DNA of 64,000 bases from Bacteroidetes bacterium UBA2364 (GTDB lineage Bacteria > Bacteroidota > Rhodothermia > Rhodothermales > UBA2364). Made by a program: the position numbers and the translations under genes. Under the pieces are notes generated by a model, which worked only from the letters and a program-made list of their open reading frames with translations, did no database searches and was not told the origin of the DNA. Below are positions 53,088 to 62,562 of the stretch, in pieces (within the stretch, counting starts at the first letter, position 1; the number at the start of each line of letters is the position of its first letter). The DNA is taken from NCBI GenBank assembly GCA_002344075.1, contig DDTM01000001.1:1-64000 (forward strand), read 5' to 3'.

Positions 53088-53729
53088 TCACGTTTCCATT
53101 AGTTTAAACTTCCATGCCCATGCTACAGCTTCGGACCTATCTGAAACGCCAATTTTTTCATATATATTAGACAAGTGTTTACGAATGGTATGAACAGAGA
53201 TACAAAGTGCATCCGCCATCGATTCCATAGACAAGCCTTTCGCAGCGGCAATCAGAACATCGCGCTCACGACCCGTTAATAAATTTTCTGGCGTTGTATA
53301 ACTGCTTCGAATTGGGCTTGCGAGATGCTCCGGACGAAACCATCCCTTACTGCCTGCCGCCACACCTCGTACTGCTTCAACAATGGTATCAAGGGATTCC
53401 CGTTTGCTTAGATAACCCGTTACCCCAAAAGCGAGCACCCGCTTTACATAATGCGGGCTTATGTAGGCGCTTAAGATCAGAATGCTGGTTTGGTATCGTA
53501 GCTGAGACAACTTTTCGAGCACTTCCAAGCCGTTGGCTTCCGGCATATCTAAATCCAGCAATAAAACATCTGGTTCATGCTCAAGCACTAGCTGGATGGT
53601 TTCTATACCATCTTTTGCCTCTGCTACCACCTCGATGTCTTTTTCCTCGGCCATTCGGTTACGAATTCCATGCCGCATCAAAGGATGATCATCTGCTATC
53701 AAGAGGCGAACAGGCATGGCAGGGGGCAT
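53088..53729 (-). CDS. NarL/FixJ family response regulator
   Basis: A complete two-domain regulator of 213 residues. The receiver has the acidic pair in LIADDHP, the phosphorylated Asp59 in LLLDLDMP and the Lys in YLSKRES. The LuxR-type HTH is canonical: LTGRERDVLIAAAKGLSMESMADAL, then SVHTIRKHLSNIYEKIGVSDRSEAVAWAWK. Its start overlaps the stop of the upstream lipoprotein gene (TAATG at 53729), though an ATG four codons later (53717) is also possible. No kinase lies beside it, so it is an orphan within this window. Confidence 0.93.
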   Translation of the reverse strand: MPPAMPVRLLIADDHPLMRHGIRNRMAEEKDIEVVAEAKDGIETIQLVLEHEPDVLLLDLDMPEANGLEVLEKLSQLRYQTSILILSAYISPHYVKRVLAFGVTGYLSKRESLDTIVEAVRGVAAGSKGWFRPEHLASPIRSSYTTPENLLTGRERDVLIAAAKGLSMESMADALCISVHTIRKHLSNIYEKIGVSDRSEAVAWAWKFKLMET

Positions 53730-54205
53730 TAATTTACCCGAAACGGGTACACTTGGTTGTTTAAGGCCAATTGGTAGACACCAGAAGCCAGCCGGTCGTT
53801 CAATTTAAGATAGAACTTATACGGACGAACCGCCATGGTACACATGACTTGGGTTTTACGGCGCACAAGTAAATCCACACGAATGGTTGCGGAATCGCGT
53901 GCCTGCGCAACCTCATGGAGTTCGGTACATCCGTCTGCCAGATACCCTTTTACCAACACTTCTACGGCGGCACCTTGGTTACTGGCCTCCTCGGCCTGCA
54001 CCTGAACCGTATCTACGGGTGCTGGTCCTACCCGATAAGCGGAGGCAGCATCCGGAGAAATCGGCTTGATAGTGACGATTTGGGAAGCCTCTTCCGCCAT
54101 ACGCTCCGAAGTAGGCTCTAATACCGAGGGTTGAAGTCCATTACAGGCGGCAATCAAGACCGCCATAAAGCCCACACCCAACCAACTGATGAAACGGAGA
54201 AACAT
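53729..54205 (-). CDS. Hypothetical lipoprotein translationally coupled to a response regulator
   Basis: A 158-residue protein with a lipoprotein signal (AVLIAAC). The C-terminal 70 residues look like a small beta domain (TIRVDLLVRRKTQVMC...GVYQLALNNQVYPF) of the kind that ends many Bacteroidota envelope proteins. Two Cys (DGCTE, QVMCT) may pair. No family is recognised. The 1-base overlap with the regulator gene indicates one operon. Confidence 0.7.
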   Translation of the reverse strand: MFLRFISWLGVGFMAVLIAACNGLQPSVLEPTSERMAEEASQIVTIKPISPDAASAYRVGPAPVDTVQVQAEEASNQGAAVEVLVKGYLADGCTELHEVAQARDSATIRVDLLVRRKTQVMCTMAVRPYKFYLKLNDRLASGVYQLALNNQVYPFRVN

Positions 54206-54334
54206 GACGCAAACGTGTTAAGGTTATAATTTTAAGGAACCTAACAAATGGCGTATTAAAAAGGCACGGTGATCGGACGAACGGCTTTTTTTCCCTCCTG
54301 AACAGACAAAAAATATGGCTGTACGGAAGTGCTC

Positions 54335-54766
54335 TTAACTGAGCAGTGCAATATGCTTCGTACCATCCTGCACTTCTTCCTTAGGCGCATCCCCCCACAA
54401 GCGTTCTAATCCAAAATATGCCCGTTTTTCCTCATTAAACACATGTACGACCACATCAACGTAATCGAGCAATATCCACTCTTGCTGCTTGTATCCTTCG
54501 CTGCGCCAAGGTTTTTCATTCAGTACTTCCCGCACTTCTTCACGGATACCATCGGCAATAGCCTTGATCTGTCGCGGCGAATCGCCCGTACAAACTACAA
54601 AATAATCGGCAATACCACTTACCTCACGAATGTCCATGACCACGACATCGGTTGCTTTTTTTCCGAATGCCGCAAAAATCGCCTCTCGTGCAATATCTTT
54701 TGCAGGGGCTGCATTTTCCATTCTTTTCCGCTCCGGTTGCCCGGACAAATCATTTAATGTTTCCAT
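54335..54766 (-). CDS. rsfS: Ribosomal silencing factor RsfS (Iojap family)
   Basis: Binds L14 and keeps the ribosomal subunits apart when nutrients are short. The family core is clear: KATDVVVMDIREVSGIADYFVVCTGDSPRQIKAIADGI, then GYKQQEWILLDYVDVVVHVF and FGLERLWGDA. Of 143 residues, the first 20 are a variable extension. Downstream on the same strand lies a lipoprotein; upstream is a LytR_C protein, a neighbour pairing seen for rsfS in many bacteria. Confidence 0.95.
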   Translation of the reverse strand: METLNDLSGQPERKRMENAAPAKDIAREAIFAAFGKKATDVVVMDIREVSGIADYFVVCTGDSPRQIKAIADGIREEVREVLNEKPWRSEGYKQQEWILLDYVDVVVHVFNEEKRAYFGLERLWGDAPKEEVQDGTKHIALLS

Positions 54767-54841
54767 TCAGTTATAGTCAGTTCTTACTTCCTAAAAAATG
54801 ATGTCTTTAATGAATTGTTCCCATTCCACCTGTAGGGTCAC

Positions 54842-55309
54842 TTATTTCAGTTGGAAAGGTTTCAGGTTTCGGTAGTCGTCACCGAGCACTACCGTTACAT
54901 CCAAGAAGGCATCTGGCATCACTTCTTGCCGGATACGATTAGCAGGAATGCCCAATAAATAGGCAATTCGTTCGGCGTGTTCCCTCACTCCAGACCGGTC
55001 TATGACCACTGTGTAGGCTTCGTCTTTTTTTTCAGCGTTTCCACTTTCGACCACATCAAAACCGTAGTTCCCCAGGTAAACCCGAACATTTGCGGCCACG
55101 TCTTTTACTTGGGTGGCATTCCGTATCTCCAATTGAATACGCTGTCCCATTAGATTTAGGGGATTGGTAACACGTTCAGGGCTGGTACTGGGAGTTATCA
55201 GCCGCGAAAGCAAGGCCCAGATTAGCACGAGCATCAAAAGAATGGCCAATACTAGCCCGATATTTAATTTTTGGTCTCGCCAAAACGACTGTAAAGCGGA
55301 AGGTTCCAT
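54842..55309 (-). CDS. LytR C-terminal domain protein
   Basis: From the ATG at 55309 it has 155 residues. One membrane helix (about 20-42) is followed by a LytR_C domain (IQLEIRNATQVKDVAANVRVYLGNYGFDVVESGNA...VVLGDDYRNL). In related bacteria LytR_C proteins sit next to rsfS, as here, 75 bases away. The domain without its LCP catalytic partner suggests a wall-binding or regulatory role rather than a ligase. Confidence 0.88.
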   Translation of the reverse strand: MEPSALQSFWRDQKLNIGLVLAILLMLVLIWALLSRLITPSTSPERVTNPLNLMGQRIQLEIRNATQVKDVAANVRVYLGNYGFDVVESGNAEKKDEAYTVVIDRSGVREHAERIAYLLGIPANRIRQEVMPDAFLDVTVVLGDDYRNLKPFQLK

Positions 55310-55439
55310 TCCCAAGTCAAAAAAGTGGCTGGTTAAGTAATATTTCGAGTCAAGGCAACTTCGGACGAGCCTAGTGTCCGTGAACGCATTTTTTTGTCAG
55401 AAGATAGTTTATTTTGTGGGTTTATTGGCAAGTTTTAAA

Positions 55440-55474
55440 ACAAAATAGGCGCAAGTTCCAGTTGTCCCTGCGCC
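55440..55474 (-). terminator. Terminator of the secreted protein gene
   Basis: On the minus strand GGCGCA (55469-55474) pairs with TGCGCC (55448-55453), followed by TATTTTG and further T. Confidence 0.75.
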
Positions 55475-55497
55475 CACATGGAGAATTACGGATGTAA

Positions 55498-56043
55498 TCA
55501 CCAATTTCCGTCACCTAAAGAACCCGTTCCAAAGCGTAGTCCTCCCGCACGATTTCCAAAGAAGGGGGGGTGTCCAAAGCGTGAGGCATCTTCATAACCA
55601 TATCCATAAGGCGCATACGGGGTTTGCTGAAACGAGAGGTTCAGCATTACATTTTTGGCAGGGCGGTACGAAAGTGAAGCATTCCGTATAAAAACCTTAA
55701 CATTATCTTGTCCCATTAATTGCTGGGTGAGTGTAGTTTTGCCAAAAGGCGCGTGCAAGGCACTTACATCCACATGTGCATCTAATTTTTGCCCCAAATT
55801 CCAATTCATACTGGCGGTGTATATACCGGTTGTTAGTCCCAAGCCACCATAGGACCCAGTGCTAAGTTCATAGCTATGAGAAAGCTGAAACTTATCCGGC
55901 GCAAAAACTTTAGACAAAAGACCCTGAGAATTAAAAACAGAACTGGCGGGACGTAACTTGGCGGTATCTTTGCGTAGTTGCGCCTGCGCAGCACCTACAG
56001 AGATACCCCAAGAAACCAGTAGCAACAGAATTATTTTACGCAT
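55498..56043 (-). CDS. Hypothetical exported beta-strand-rich protein
   Basis: From the ATG at 56043 it has 181 residues and opens a signal peptide ending AAQAQ. The rest alternates hydrophobic and polar residues (MNWNLGQKLDAHVDVSAL, VFIRNASLSYRPAKNVMLNLSFQQ), the pattern of an outer-membrane beta barrel or autotransporter-like fold. The C-terminus is Gly/Phe-rich. No family is recognised. A gene on the same strand ends 90 bases upstream, and the two may be cotranscribed. Confidence 0.65.
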   Translation of the reverse strand: MRKIILLLLVSWGISVGAAQAQLRKDTAKLRPASSVFNSQGLLSKVFAPDKFQLSHSYELSTGSYGGLGLTTGIYTASMNWNLGQKLDAHVDVSALHAPFGKTTLTQQLMGQDNVKVFIRNASLSYRPAKNVMLNLSFQQTPYAPYGYGYEDASRFGHPPFFGNRAGGLRFGTGSLGDGNW

Positions 56044-56131
56044 AGCCAAAAGGTTTGGATGAATATGAACCGGATTGATATAGGGCATAATATTAAGCCT
56101 TAATCGCCGAAACAGCAAATGGTTCCCGAAT

Positions 56132-57157
56132 TTACCGATTGTTGGTGCGGGCTGTTGGCTTCATACTGTTCTGGTTTTGAGCATTAGAAGGCTTGCTTTT
56201 GGAGTTAGTGGTTGTGTTTCCGGAGGATGTACGAGTACTTTTTGAGGTTTGTGGCTTTTTTCGTTCATTCGTCTGTGTTTTGGTAGAGGAAGTGCCTCTT
56301 GGCCTCGCCCTATTGGTATTTCGCGGGGTAGCTTTCGTATTAATTTTGAGATCATTTGTCAATTGTGTCATCCGCTCTGCCCAGAGGCTGAGGTCGAAGC
56401 GCTGGGGGGCATCGTGGGCTTCACTCAAACCTGCATCCACAGACGCACGAAAAGCAGGGACCAGCCAATAGCCCTTACGCACACTTGCAGCAATATAGAC
56501 CAGCGCCAAGCGATCATATTGCGCCAAGGTAAACCCTTCTTCTGGTGCAAGGGCATCCAGACCTGTTTCATCGCGCATCCGAGGCTGTATCAAAGAGACA
56601 CTCAAGAAAAGCCCCACACGATCTTCCTTTTCCTTCTCATATTGAGTCGTGGCTAATGGGGTATCAAAAGTTGCTTTTGTGGCCGATGCCCCTATACGGT
56701 TGATGATCACATGTGCGAGTACCGGATAGAATCCAAAATCATTATAGGACCACCCGCTTTCATTCATATCCGCAGGAAAAGAGCTGTCTTTTTCCAACGT
56801 AGGGGTACCCGTATCATGGATAACAAAGTAGCGTGCCGGGATTTTTCGGTCATTTTGTGAAATTTTTGCAAAGACAGATCCGCCCAGGTCTGCTTCATCA
56901 ATTTGATGCTTGGCGAGATACGCCCGTAATTCACGCGCAGTAAGCCCAACCCGTTTTCCGATAATGTTTTCCAGTGGGTCAGGCAAGGTAATGCGAGTAG
57001 GTCCGAGCAAGCCATATTTACCCACAGGGCGCAAAAGGCATCGGGCTTGTTCCGTAGGTGTTCCCGACTTACATGGAACGTTTGGAGATGGCTGCTGTGC
57101 AAAGGCCCATAACGGCAAGAATAGGGCCAGCAGCACCGTATGGTGGTAGGTTTTCAT
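56132..57157 (-). CDS. Exported protein, amidase-like core, with basic Ser/Thr/Asn-rich tail
   Basis: A 341-residue protein with a signal peptide (ending AFAQQ). ARYFVIHDTGTPT resembles the His-bearing strand of N-acetylmuramoyl-L-alanine amidases (amidase_2, VIHHT), with D in place of the second H. VLAHVIINRIGAS follows at about the right distance. If real, the amidase site is altered. The last 70 residues are low-complexity and basic (repeats of Thr, Lys, Asn, Ser), a form often found in wall- or nucleic-acid-binding tails. The function is uncertain. Confidence 0.55.
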   Translation of the reverse strand: MKTYHHTVLLALFLPLWAFAQQPSPNVPCKSGTPTEQARCLLRPVGKYGLLGPTRITLPDPLENIIGKRVGLTARELRAYLAKHQIDEADLGGSVFAKISQNDRKIPARYFVIHDTGTPTLEKDSSFPADMNESGWSYNDFGFYPVLAHVIINRIGASATKATFDTPLATTQYEKEKEDRVGLFLSVSLIQPRMRDETGLDALAPEEGFTLAQYDRLALVYIAASVRKGYWLVPAFRASVDAGLSEAHDAPQRFDLSLWAERMTQLTNDLKINTKATPRNTNRARPRGTSSTKTQTNERKKPQTSKSTRTSSGNTTTNSKSKPSNAQNQNSMKPTARTNNR

Positions 57158-57361
57158 GGTGGTGCAGGTTTAAGAAGAATAAGAAAAAATGAATTTGTAT
57201 AATAATAAAATACATTCTTCCCCTCCATAAACCGCCCTGTTTTTATTAAAGAGATGGTAAGAATATTGTATGAGCAAAACCTTTTCATTTAGCATTTATA
57301 GGATACTTCATGACATGTTCAGAAACAACAAGAGAAGCGGATACGTTTAGCAGGGCATCTC

Positions 57362-59683
57362 ATGCCAAATACACCGGCCCTATTATCAACCCCTTCTTGT
57401 ATGTTACTACATCGTTTCTTGGGTTTTGTTATCCTGCTATTGCTTTGTTCCCTTGTCCCAACGTATGCCCAAAATGCTTCTCTAAGCGGATATGTGCGAG
57501 ACGCCTCATCCGACGAAACATTGATTCAAGCCACCGTACTGATTCAGGGCACAACAACTGGTACGGTCACCAACACCAGCGGATACTACACCCTGAACCG
57601 CCTCAAAGCAGGTAACTATACCATTTCCTGCTCCTATATTGGCTATAAAACCAACCGTCTTTCTGTGACCTTATCCGAAGGGCAAGCGCTTATTTTAGAC
57701 ATTCGTTTGGAGCCGGAAGATACCTCGGTGGAAGTAACCGTGACCTCGGATCGGGAAGAGGTCGAACAACGCAATGTAGGGGTTACCCAAATGTCGGTCT
57801 CTACAATCACCCGTTTGCCATCGGTTTTGCAAGCAGATGTTTTCCGGTCTTTGCAATTGTTACCGGGGATCAAAAGTTCTTCGGATTTTTCCAGCGGTTT
57901 ATATATCCGAGGCGGCAGTCCCGACCAAACCTTGATTATGTTAGACCGAACAACGGTCTATAACCCCACCCATATCTTCGGGTTTTTCTCCACATTCAAC
58001 CCCGATGCCATTAAGGATGTGAAGCTCTACAAAGGCGGCTATCCCGCAGAGTATGGTGGACGTCTCGGCTCGGTGGTGGATATCTACAATAAGGAGGGAA
58101 ACCGCAAACAAGTACATGGCGTCGCGAGTCTGGGCTTGTTATCCTCCCGCATTGCAGTCGAGGGGCCACTTCAACAGGAGAAGAGCAGTTGGATGCTGGC
58201 TGCACGGCGTTCTACGACCGAGCCTGTTTTGGCCGTCTTGCGTAATATGAAAGACGAAGACGGCAATCCACGGTTTCAAGGCATTCCAGACAACTTTTAT
58301 TTCTACGATTTTAATGGAAAGTTCACCTATGACTTTACGCCTAAAGACAAAGTGAGTTTGGGTTTTTATGCCGGACAAGATAATGTAAGCATTCCGGTTG
58401 GCGAGCAAACAGCATTTAAGGTGCGGTATGGGAACGTAACAGGAAATACAAATTGGACGCATATCTTCTCGCCACAACTTTTTTCCAACTTTACGTTTAC
58501 CGGATCCCGCTACTTTAGCAGTCCGAGTGGAAAAATTGCCTCCACCGAATTTAAACGCCGGAATGAGGTAACAGAATGGTCTTCCAAAGGGGATTTTGAA
58601 TACATTCCTGATCCAGCACATCAGGTGCAAATCGGGTTTTGGGCCGGACGTATGACCATTTTCCTGCAAGACTCTTTTAATGAAATCACAAACGAAGTAC
58701 TCGACATCCAAACGCCTTATGTATCGGGCTATGCACAAGAAACATGGCGACCCAATATCCAATGGTCTTTAAAAGCCGGGCTGCGGGCGAACTATTTTGG
58801 CGATGGAAATTATTTACGTCTCGAACCACGCCTTTCTGCCGATTTTACGTATAGCGAGTGGCTCCGCATTCAGGCGGCATATGGCCGCTATTATCAATTC
58901 TTATCGCTCATCACCAACGAGGCTTTCTCTGGGTTTGATGTTTGGGTGACCGCAGACGAAGGCGTTAAGCCCGCATGGGGTGACCAGTTTTTGTTGGGGG
59001 TCAAAACAAAACCTTTCAAAGGATGGAATTTGGATGTGGAAGGGTATTATCGCAATATGAATGACCTCTTTGACTTAGACCCCTTCTTGAATGATACCGC
59101 CGGATTGCCCTATAACAAGCTCTTCCGATTTGGGCAAGGGTATGCCTGGGGAACGGAATTCTTCTTGGAAAAATATGCAGGCCAGCTGAATGGCTTTGTA
59201 GGCTATACTTTTGGACGTACTTGGCGAAAATTCCCCAATATCAACAATGGCGCATATTACCCACCCAAGTACGACAGAACACATGACTTAAATGTGACTG
59301 CCAACTACGACTTGTCTTCTAAATGGACCGCAACGGCAGTTTTTTCTTATGCCACTGGTCAGGCCTATACCGAACCATTGGGACGAACCTATATCAACAG
59401 CCCATTTGGGGAAGGTTTTGCCAATATCGGAGGAGATGTTTTGACGATAGGAAAACTAAATGCAAGCCGTTTGCCAGCCTATCACCGCCTCGATGTGGGT
59501 TTTACTCGTAAAGGCAACGTAGGAAGTTGGGGAAAATCGGAGTTACAGCTACAATTGATCAATGCATATTCACACCGCAACATCTGGTTTTATCAATATG
59601 ACTTCGATGTGAATCCAGTCAAGCGCATAGACACCCTCCAACTACCAATCCTTCCTAACATTGCCTATACCATCCGGTTCTAA
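57362..59683 (+). CDS. TonB-dependent receptor with carboxypeptidase-regulatory-like domain
   Basis: A 773-residue outer-membrane receptor. The signal peptide ends at PTYAQ. A carboxypeptidase-regulatory-like domain follows (about 40-125, SGYVRDASSDETLIQATVLI), then the plug (about 130-245, IRGGSPDQTLIMLDRTTVYNPTHIFGFF) and the barrel. The C-terminal residue is Phe (IAYTIRF), as in most barrels. The start could also be the ATG at 57401, which gives a more usual signal peptide. The DUF4249 lipoprotein gene starts 13 bases after it. This pairing is common in Bacteroidota, in FecA/CirA-like transporters; the ligand is unknown. Confidence 0.93.
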   Translation: MPNTPALLSTPSCMLLHRFLGFVILLLLCSLVPTYAQNASLSGYVRDASSDETLIQATVLIQGTTTGTVTNTSGYYTLNRLKAGNYTISCSYIGYKTNRLSVTLSEGQALILDIRLEPEDTSVEVTVTSDREEVEQRNVGVTQMSVSTITRLPSVLQADVFRSLQLLPGIKSSSDFSSGLYIRGGSPDQTLIMLDRTTVYNPTHIFGFFSTFNPDAIKDVKLYKGGYPAEYGGRLGSVVDIYNKEGNRKQVHGVASLGLLSSRIAVEGPLQQEKSSWMLAARRSTTEPVLAVLRNMKDEDGNPRFQGIPDNFYFYDFNGKFTYDFTPKDKVSLGFYAGQDNVSIPVGEQTAFKVRYGNVTGNTNWTHIFSPQLFSNFTFTGSRYFSSPSGKIASTEFKRRNEVTEWSSKGDFEYIPDPAHQVQIGFWAGRMTIFLQDSFNEITNEVLDIQTPYVSGYAQETWRPNIQWSLKAGLRANYFGDGNYLRLEPRLSADFTYSEWLRIQAAYGRYYQFLSLITNEAFSGFDVWVTADEGVKPAWGDQFLLGVKTKPFKGWNLDVEGYYRNMNDLFDLDPFLNDTAGLPYNKLFRFGQGYAWGTEFFLEKYAGQLNGFVGYTFGRTWRKFPNINNGAYYPPKYDRTHDLNVTANYDLSSKWTATAVFSYATGQAYTEPLGRTYINSPFGEGFANIGGDVLTIGKLNASRLPAYHRLDVGFTRKGNVGSWGKSELQLQLINAYSHRNIWFYQYDFDVNPVKRIDTLQLPILPNIAYTIRF

Positions 59684-59696
59684 ATCATTATTCCCT

Positions 59697-60596
59697 ATGA
59701 AGACCTTTTTCCGTCAAGTGAAAACCATGTCTCTCTTCCTGCTCATCGGTTTGTTGGGCGGATGCGACACCTACCAACAAGACTCCTATAAAAAACAATA
59801 TGTGGTACAAGGGTACCTCATCGCACTTGAGCCACTTAGCCCTATCTCGGTCTCGACTACTGTACCGCTTAACGAAATATATAGCTTAGAAGCGACAGCG
59901 GTAAAAAACGCAAAAGTAGAGGTACAACTATTAAATGCACAAGGCCAACCGGAAAAAACGTTTGATTATGTGGCCGATCCGGACTCGGTGAGTATGTTCA
60001 AGCCTCTAGATACCACAGCCTTGGTAATGCCCAGCCGCACCTATGCACTACGGATCACCTTTCCCGATAAACCAGATGTGATTACTGCAAAAACCGTGAT
60101 TCCCGACACCATGCGCGTAATTCGGACCAATGGGGATACGTTCAGATATCAGCAGCAGCCTCAGTTTGAACAGTTGATTAGCCCTAGTTTAAACCCAAGT
60201 CGTCAGTCTTATTTTATCTTCTCGGTAGAAGGCCTGACCCCTTCTACGACCAATTTGGTCCCTTTCTGGGATCCGGAGAATGGTTTTGGTGGAGACCGCA
60301 AGCCCCCCAAGGTGTATGCTTCGCCCATTCTGAATGAAGCCAACTACCGCACGTCCGAAGGAAATCTATTAGTACAATTGCCTTGGTTGACGGTGGTGTA
60401 TTTTGGTAAAAACCGGGTCACCACTACCGTATTAGATGATGCGACCTACAACTTCTTCCGCACCCAATCGGTTCAATTAGGTGGTTCCACCCTCTCGCCC
60501 GGCGAAATTCCGAATGCCGTCACCAATATTGTGGGCGGAACAGGTGTCTTTGGCAGTTTGGCACGAGCCACTTCGCTGATGACGGTCACACGATAA
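59697..60596 (+). CDS. DUF4249 lipoprotein, TonB-receptor partner
   Basis: From the ATG at 59697 it has 299 residues and a lipoprotein signal (LLGGC). The body matches DUF4249: VVQGYLIALEPLSPISVSTTVPL, an Ig-like beta domain, then a C-terminal part with IVGGTGVFGSLARATSL. The family lies almost always behind a TonB receptor of the type just upstream and probably caps it at the cell surface, as SusD does SusC. It overlaps the methyltransferase gene on the other strand by 11 bases. Confidence 0.9.
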   Translation: MKTFFRQVKTMSLFLLIGLLGGCDTYQQDSYKKQYVVQGYLIALEPLSPISVSTTVPLNEIYSLEATAVKNAKVEVQLLNAQGQPEKTFDYVADPDSVSMFKPLDTTALVMPSRTYALRITFPDKPDVITAKTVIPDTMRVIRTNGDTFRYQQQPQFEQLISPSLNPSRQSYFIFSVEGLTPSTTNLVPFWDPENGFGGDRKPPKVYASPILNEANYRTSEGNLLVQLPWLTVVYFGKNRVTTTVLDDATYNFFRTQSVQLGGSTLSPGEIPNAVTNIVGGTGVFGSLARATSLMTVTR

Positions 60597-61314
60597 CAGG
60601 TTTTTGTGCGAATCGAATAGAAGTACCGGGAATGGTGTAGATACGCGCCGTTCCCTTGTTTTTTGCCTGAAACTTGATACCCCACCCATGAAGCAAGTCG
60701 TCCACTTCGCGCCAATCGAAACCAAAATGAGTACTCCATGCCGTTCTCTGGTCTCGAAAAACCGCCACTGACTTTCGAGACAACAACCGGCGCAAGTATA
60801 TACCCCAAGAAACAGACGGCAATTCGTCTAACGAATCGCGATAAATCAATGTTTTTAAAAGGAATTTTACCAAACCGATCATCCCAATTTCAATAGGGAG
60901 AGACAGAAGAGCCACACCGCTTGGAGCCACATGAACGAGCACATTGCGAAGCGCATTTTCCAGATTGCCCGTGTGTTCCAAAGTTTCGAGACAACAGACC
61001 AACGAAGCCTGTCTTATTGGGGGTGATGGCGCAGTGTTTAGGTCAAAAAAAGAAATGTGAGCATCGGGCAAATAGGCCTGTGCATCCCGTAAATGGGCCT
61101 GTATGACATCAAAACCATATACACGCTTCACCCCGCTCCATTCTTGCAGCAGTGCTGTCAGATAGCCATTCGAGCAACCAAAATCCGCCAAAGTCTCCAA
61201 TATATAATCCTTCCGCAGGCTTAATACCTCGTTCCGGAGCGTCCTTAATCGGCTACGATGACCCAAATTTCGAAAGCGAAAGGTACGGTACGTCAGCGAA
61301 TGATCAACAGCCAT
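60586..61314 (-). CDS. Class I SAM-dependent methyltransferase
   Basis: A 242-residue enzyme. The SAM-binding motif I is LADFGCSNGYLTALL, motif II lies at VYGFDVIQAHL, and motif IV reads CLETLEH. The segment after residue 150 (FLLKTLIYRDSLDELPSVSWGIYLRRLL) is an insert typical of O-antigen and lipid-type methyltransferases, so the substrate may be a polyprenyl or sugar compound. It lies 18 bases after the histidine kinase gene on the same strand. Confidence 0.83.
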   Translation of the reverse strand: MAVDHSLTYRTFRFRNLGHRSRLRTLRNEVLSLRKDYILETLADFGCSNGYLTALLQEWSGVKRVYGFDVIQAHLRDAQAYLPDAHISFFDLNTAPSPPIRQASLVCCLETLEHTGNLENALRNVLVHVAPSGVALLSLPIEIGMIGLVKFLLKTLIYRDSLDELPSVSWGIYLRRLLSRKSVAVFRDQRTAWSTHFGFDWREVDDLLHGWGIKFQAKNKGTARIYTIPGTSIRFAQKPVIV

Positions 61315-61332
61315 TTTGTTTCGGCAGCAGGT

Positions 61333-62484
61333 TCAAAACAAAGCAGGACGCGGTAACTCGAACCAGAATACCGAGCCGCCACCCTCACGCGGCAGATACC
61401 CGATCTTCCCACCCCAATGTTCTACGGTTATCTTGCAGAAATATAGCCCTAGGCCCAACTTTCCACGACGCTCTTTGCCTTGCTGGAATTTTTGAAAGAC
61501 AACCTCCACAAGATCCTGACGAATACCCGGCCCTTCATCTTCTATTTGAACACGAATATTTTTTCCCACATCCGTCATCCGTACCAGAACAGTTCCGCCT
61601 TCACTACTATGCCACAAGGCATTTCCGATCAGGTTAAACATTACTCGTTCCAACCGCAACTTATCTGCATTCACTTTCCAATTGCCCCCCTGATCTGTTT
61701 TTGGATCCAACAGCAAATTTACTTTGTTCAGCAAGGCTGTGGACAAAACCGACTTAATCACATCCATCGTGGTGATCAACATGTCTGGAGCTTCGTTGGG
61801 CGTTGGTGCAGCAAAATCTCCAGAATCCAACTCAGCAGAAAAGGAGTCTAGGATCTCTAGCACCAACTTATCAAGACGTGCCGCTTGCCTCTGACATATT
61901 TCAATAAACTCGCGGCCATTTGCGCTTAGCGTTTCTTTCCCCAATAAATCCAGATAGCCTTTTAGGCCGGCGAGTGGTCCGGACATATCATGAACGATGG
62001 TATGTAATAAGACGTCCTTCTGCTCCATTTCATCACGTACCTTACGATATTCAAGCGTGTGTTCGCGTGCTTTCTGGAGCAAAGTTTGGCGTTCGGCAAA
62101 CGTACTCCCCATAGACCGCAACAGCAGGATGCGTCGGTTCTGTACAAACAAAGCCGTTGCTTCTATAAAATAGTCATCGTCCTGACCATCCGTTTCTTCC
62201 CAAACACCTGATTGCAGTTGCTGGTGGGTATGGGTTTGCCACAGCCGCTCCGCGTCAATCAGGAAGTTGTCCAGAACCGGAGAAAGTTGTCCGAGTTGGT
62301 GATTCTGCAAATATTGCTCGAAATTGGGGTACAACCGAGGAAACCATTCAGGGACCTCGCCTACAACCACAAAATTTCCCAACTTTCTTCGTTCAAAAAC
62401 CATTGTATCCATCGCCTTCAGCAAGGCTGGTAGCAAGGCTTGGTCTATAGGGGGTGCTTTATGAGCAGTTATTTCTTGTTTCAT
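61333..62484 (-). CDS. Soluble sensor histidine kinase
   Basis: From the ATG at 62484 it has 383 residues and no membrane helix. The first 130 residues look like a PAS-type sensor. A coiled-coil linker follows, then the H-box with His165 (IVHDMSGPLAGLKGYL). The ATP-binding domain has NLIGNALWHSSEGG (N), DEGPGI (G1), FQKFQQG (F) and KLGLGLYFCK (G2). It lies in an operon with a small GTPase and a cyclase-like protein upstream. No response regulator is next to it, so its partner is elsewhere. Confidence 0.9.
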   Translation of the reverse strand: MKQEITAHKAPPIDQALLPALLKAMDTMVFERRKLGNFVVVGEVPEWFPRLYPNFEQYLQNHQLGQLSPVLDNFLIDAERLWQTHTHQQLQSGVWEETDGQDDDYFIEATALFVQNRRILLLRSMGSTFAERQTLLQKAREHTLEYRKVRDEMEQKDVLLHTIVHDMSGPLAGLKGYLDLLGKETLSANGREFIEICQRQAARLDKLVLEILDSFSAELDSGDFAAPTPNEAPDMLITTMDVIKSVLSTALLNKVNLLLDPKTDQGGNWKVNADKLRLERVMFNLIGNALWHSSEGGTVLVRMTDVGKNIRVQIEDEGPGIRQDLVEVVFQKFQQGKERRGKLGLGLYFCKITVEHWGGKIGYLPREGGGSVFWFELPRPALF

Positions 62485-62562
62485 GGCGGATCGTGATTTG
62501 AAACTGGTTGCGTGAAGGGGCACGTAACATGATAGCACTGAAAAATAAGTCCAGAAGAGGAG

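Noticed and set aside
58139..58762. 207-codon frame on the minus strand opposite the second TonB receptor
   Set aside because: It is antisense to a well-supported receptor and shows no coding features.
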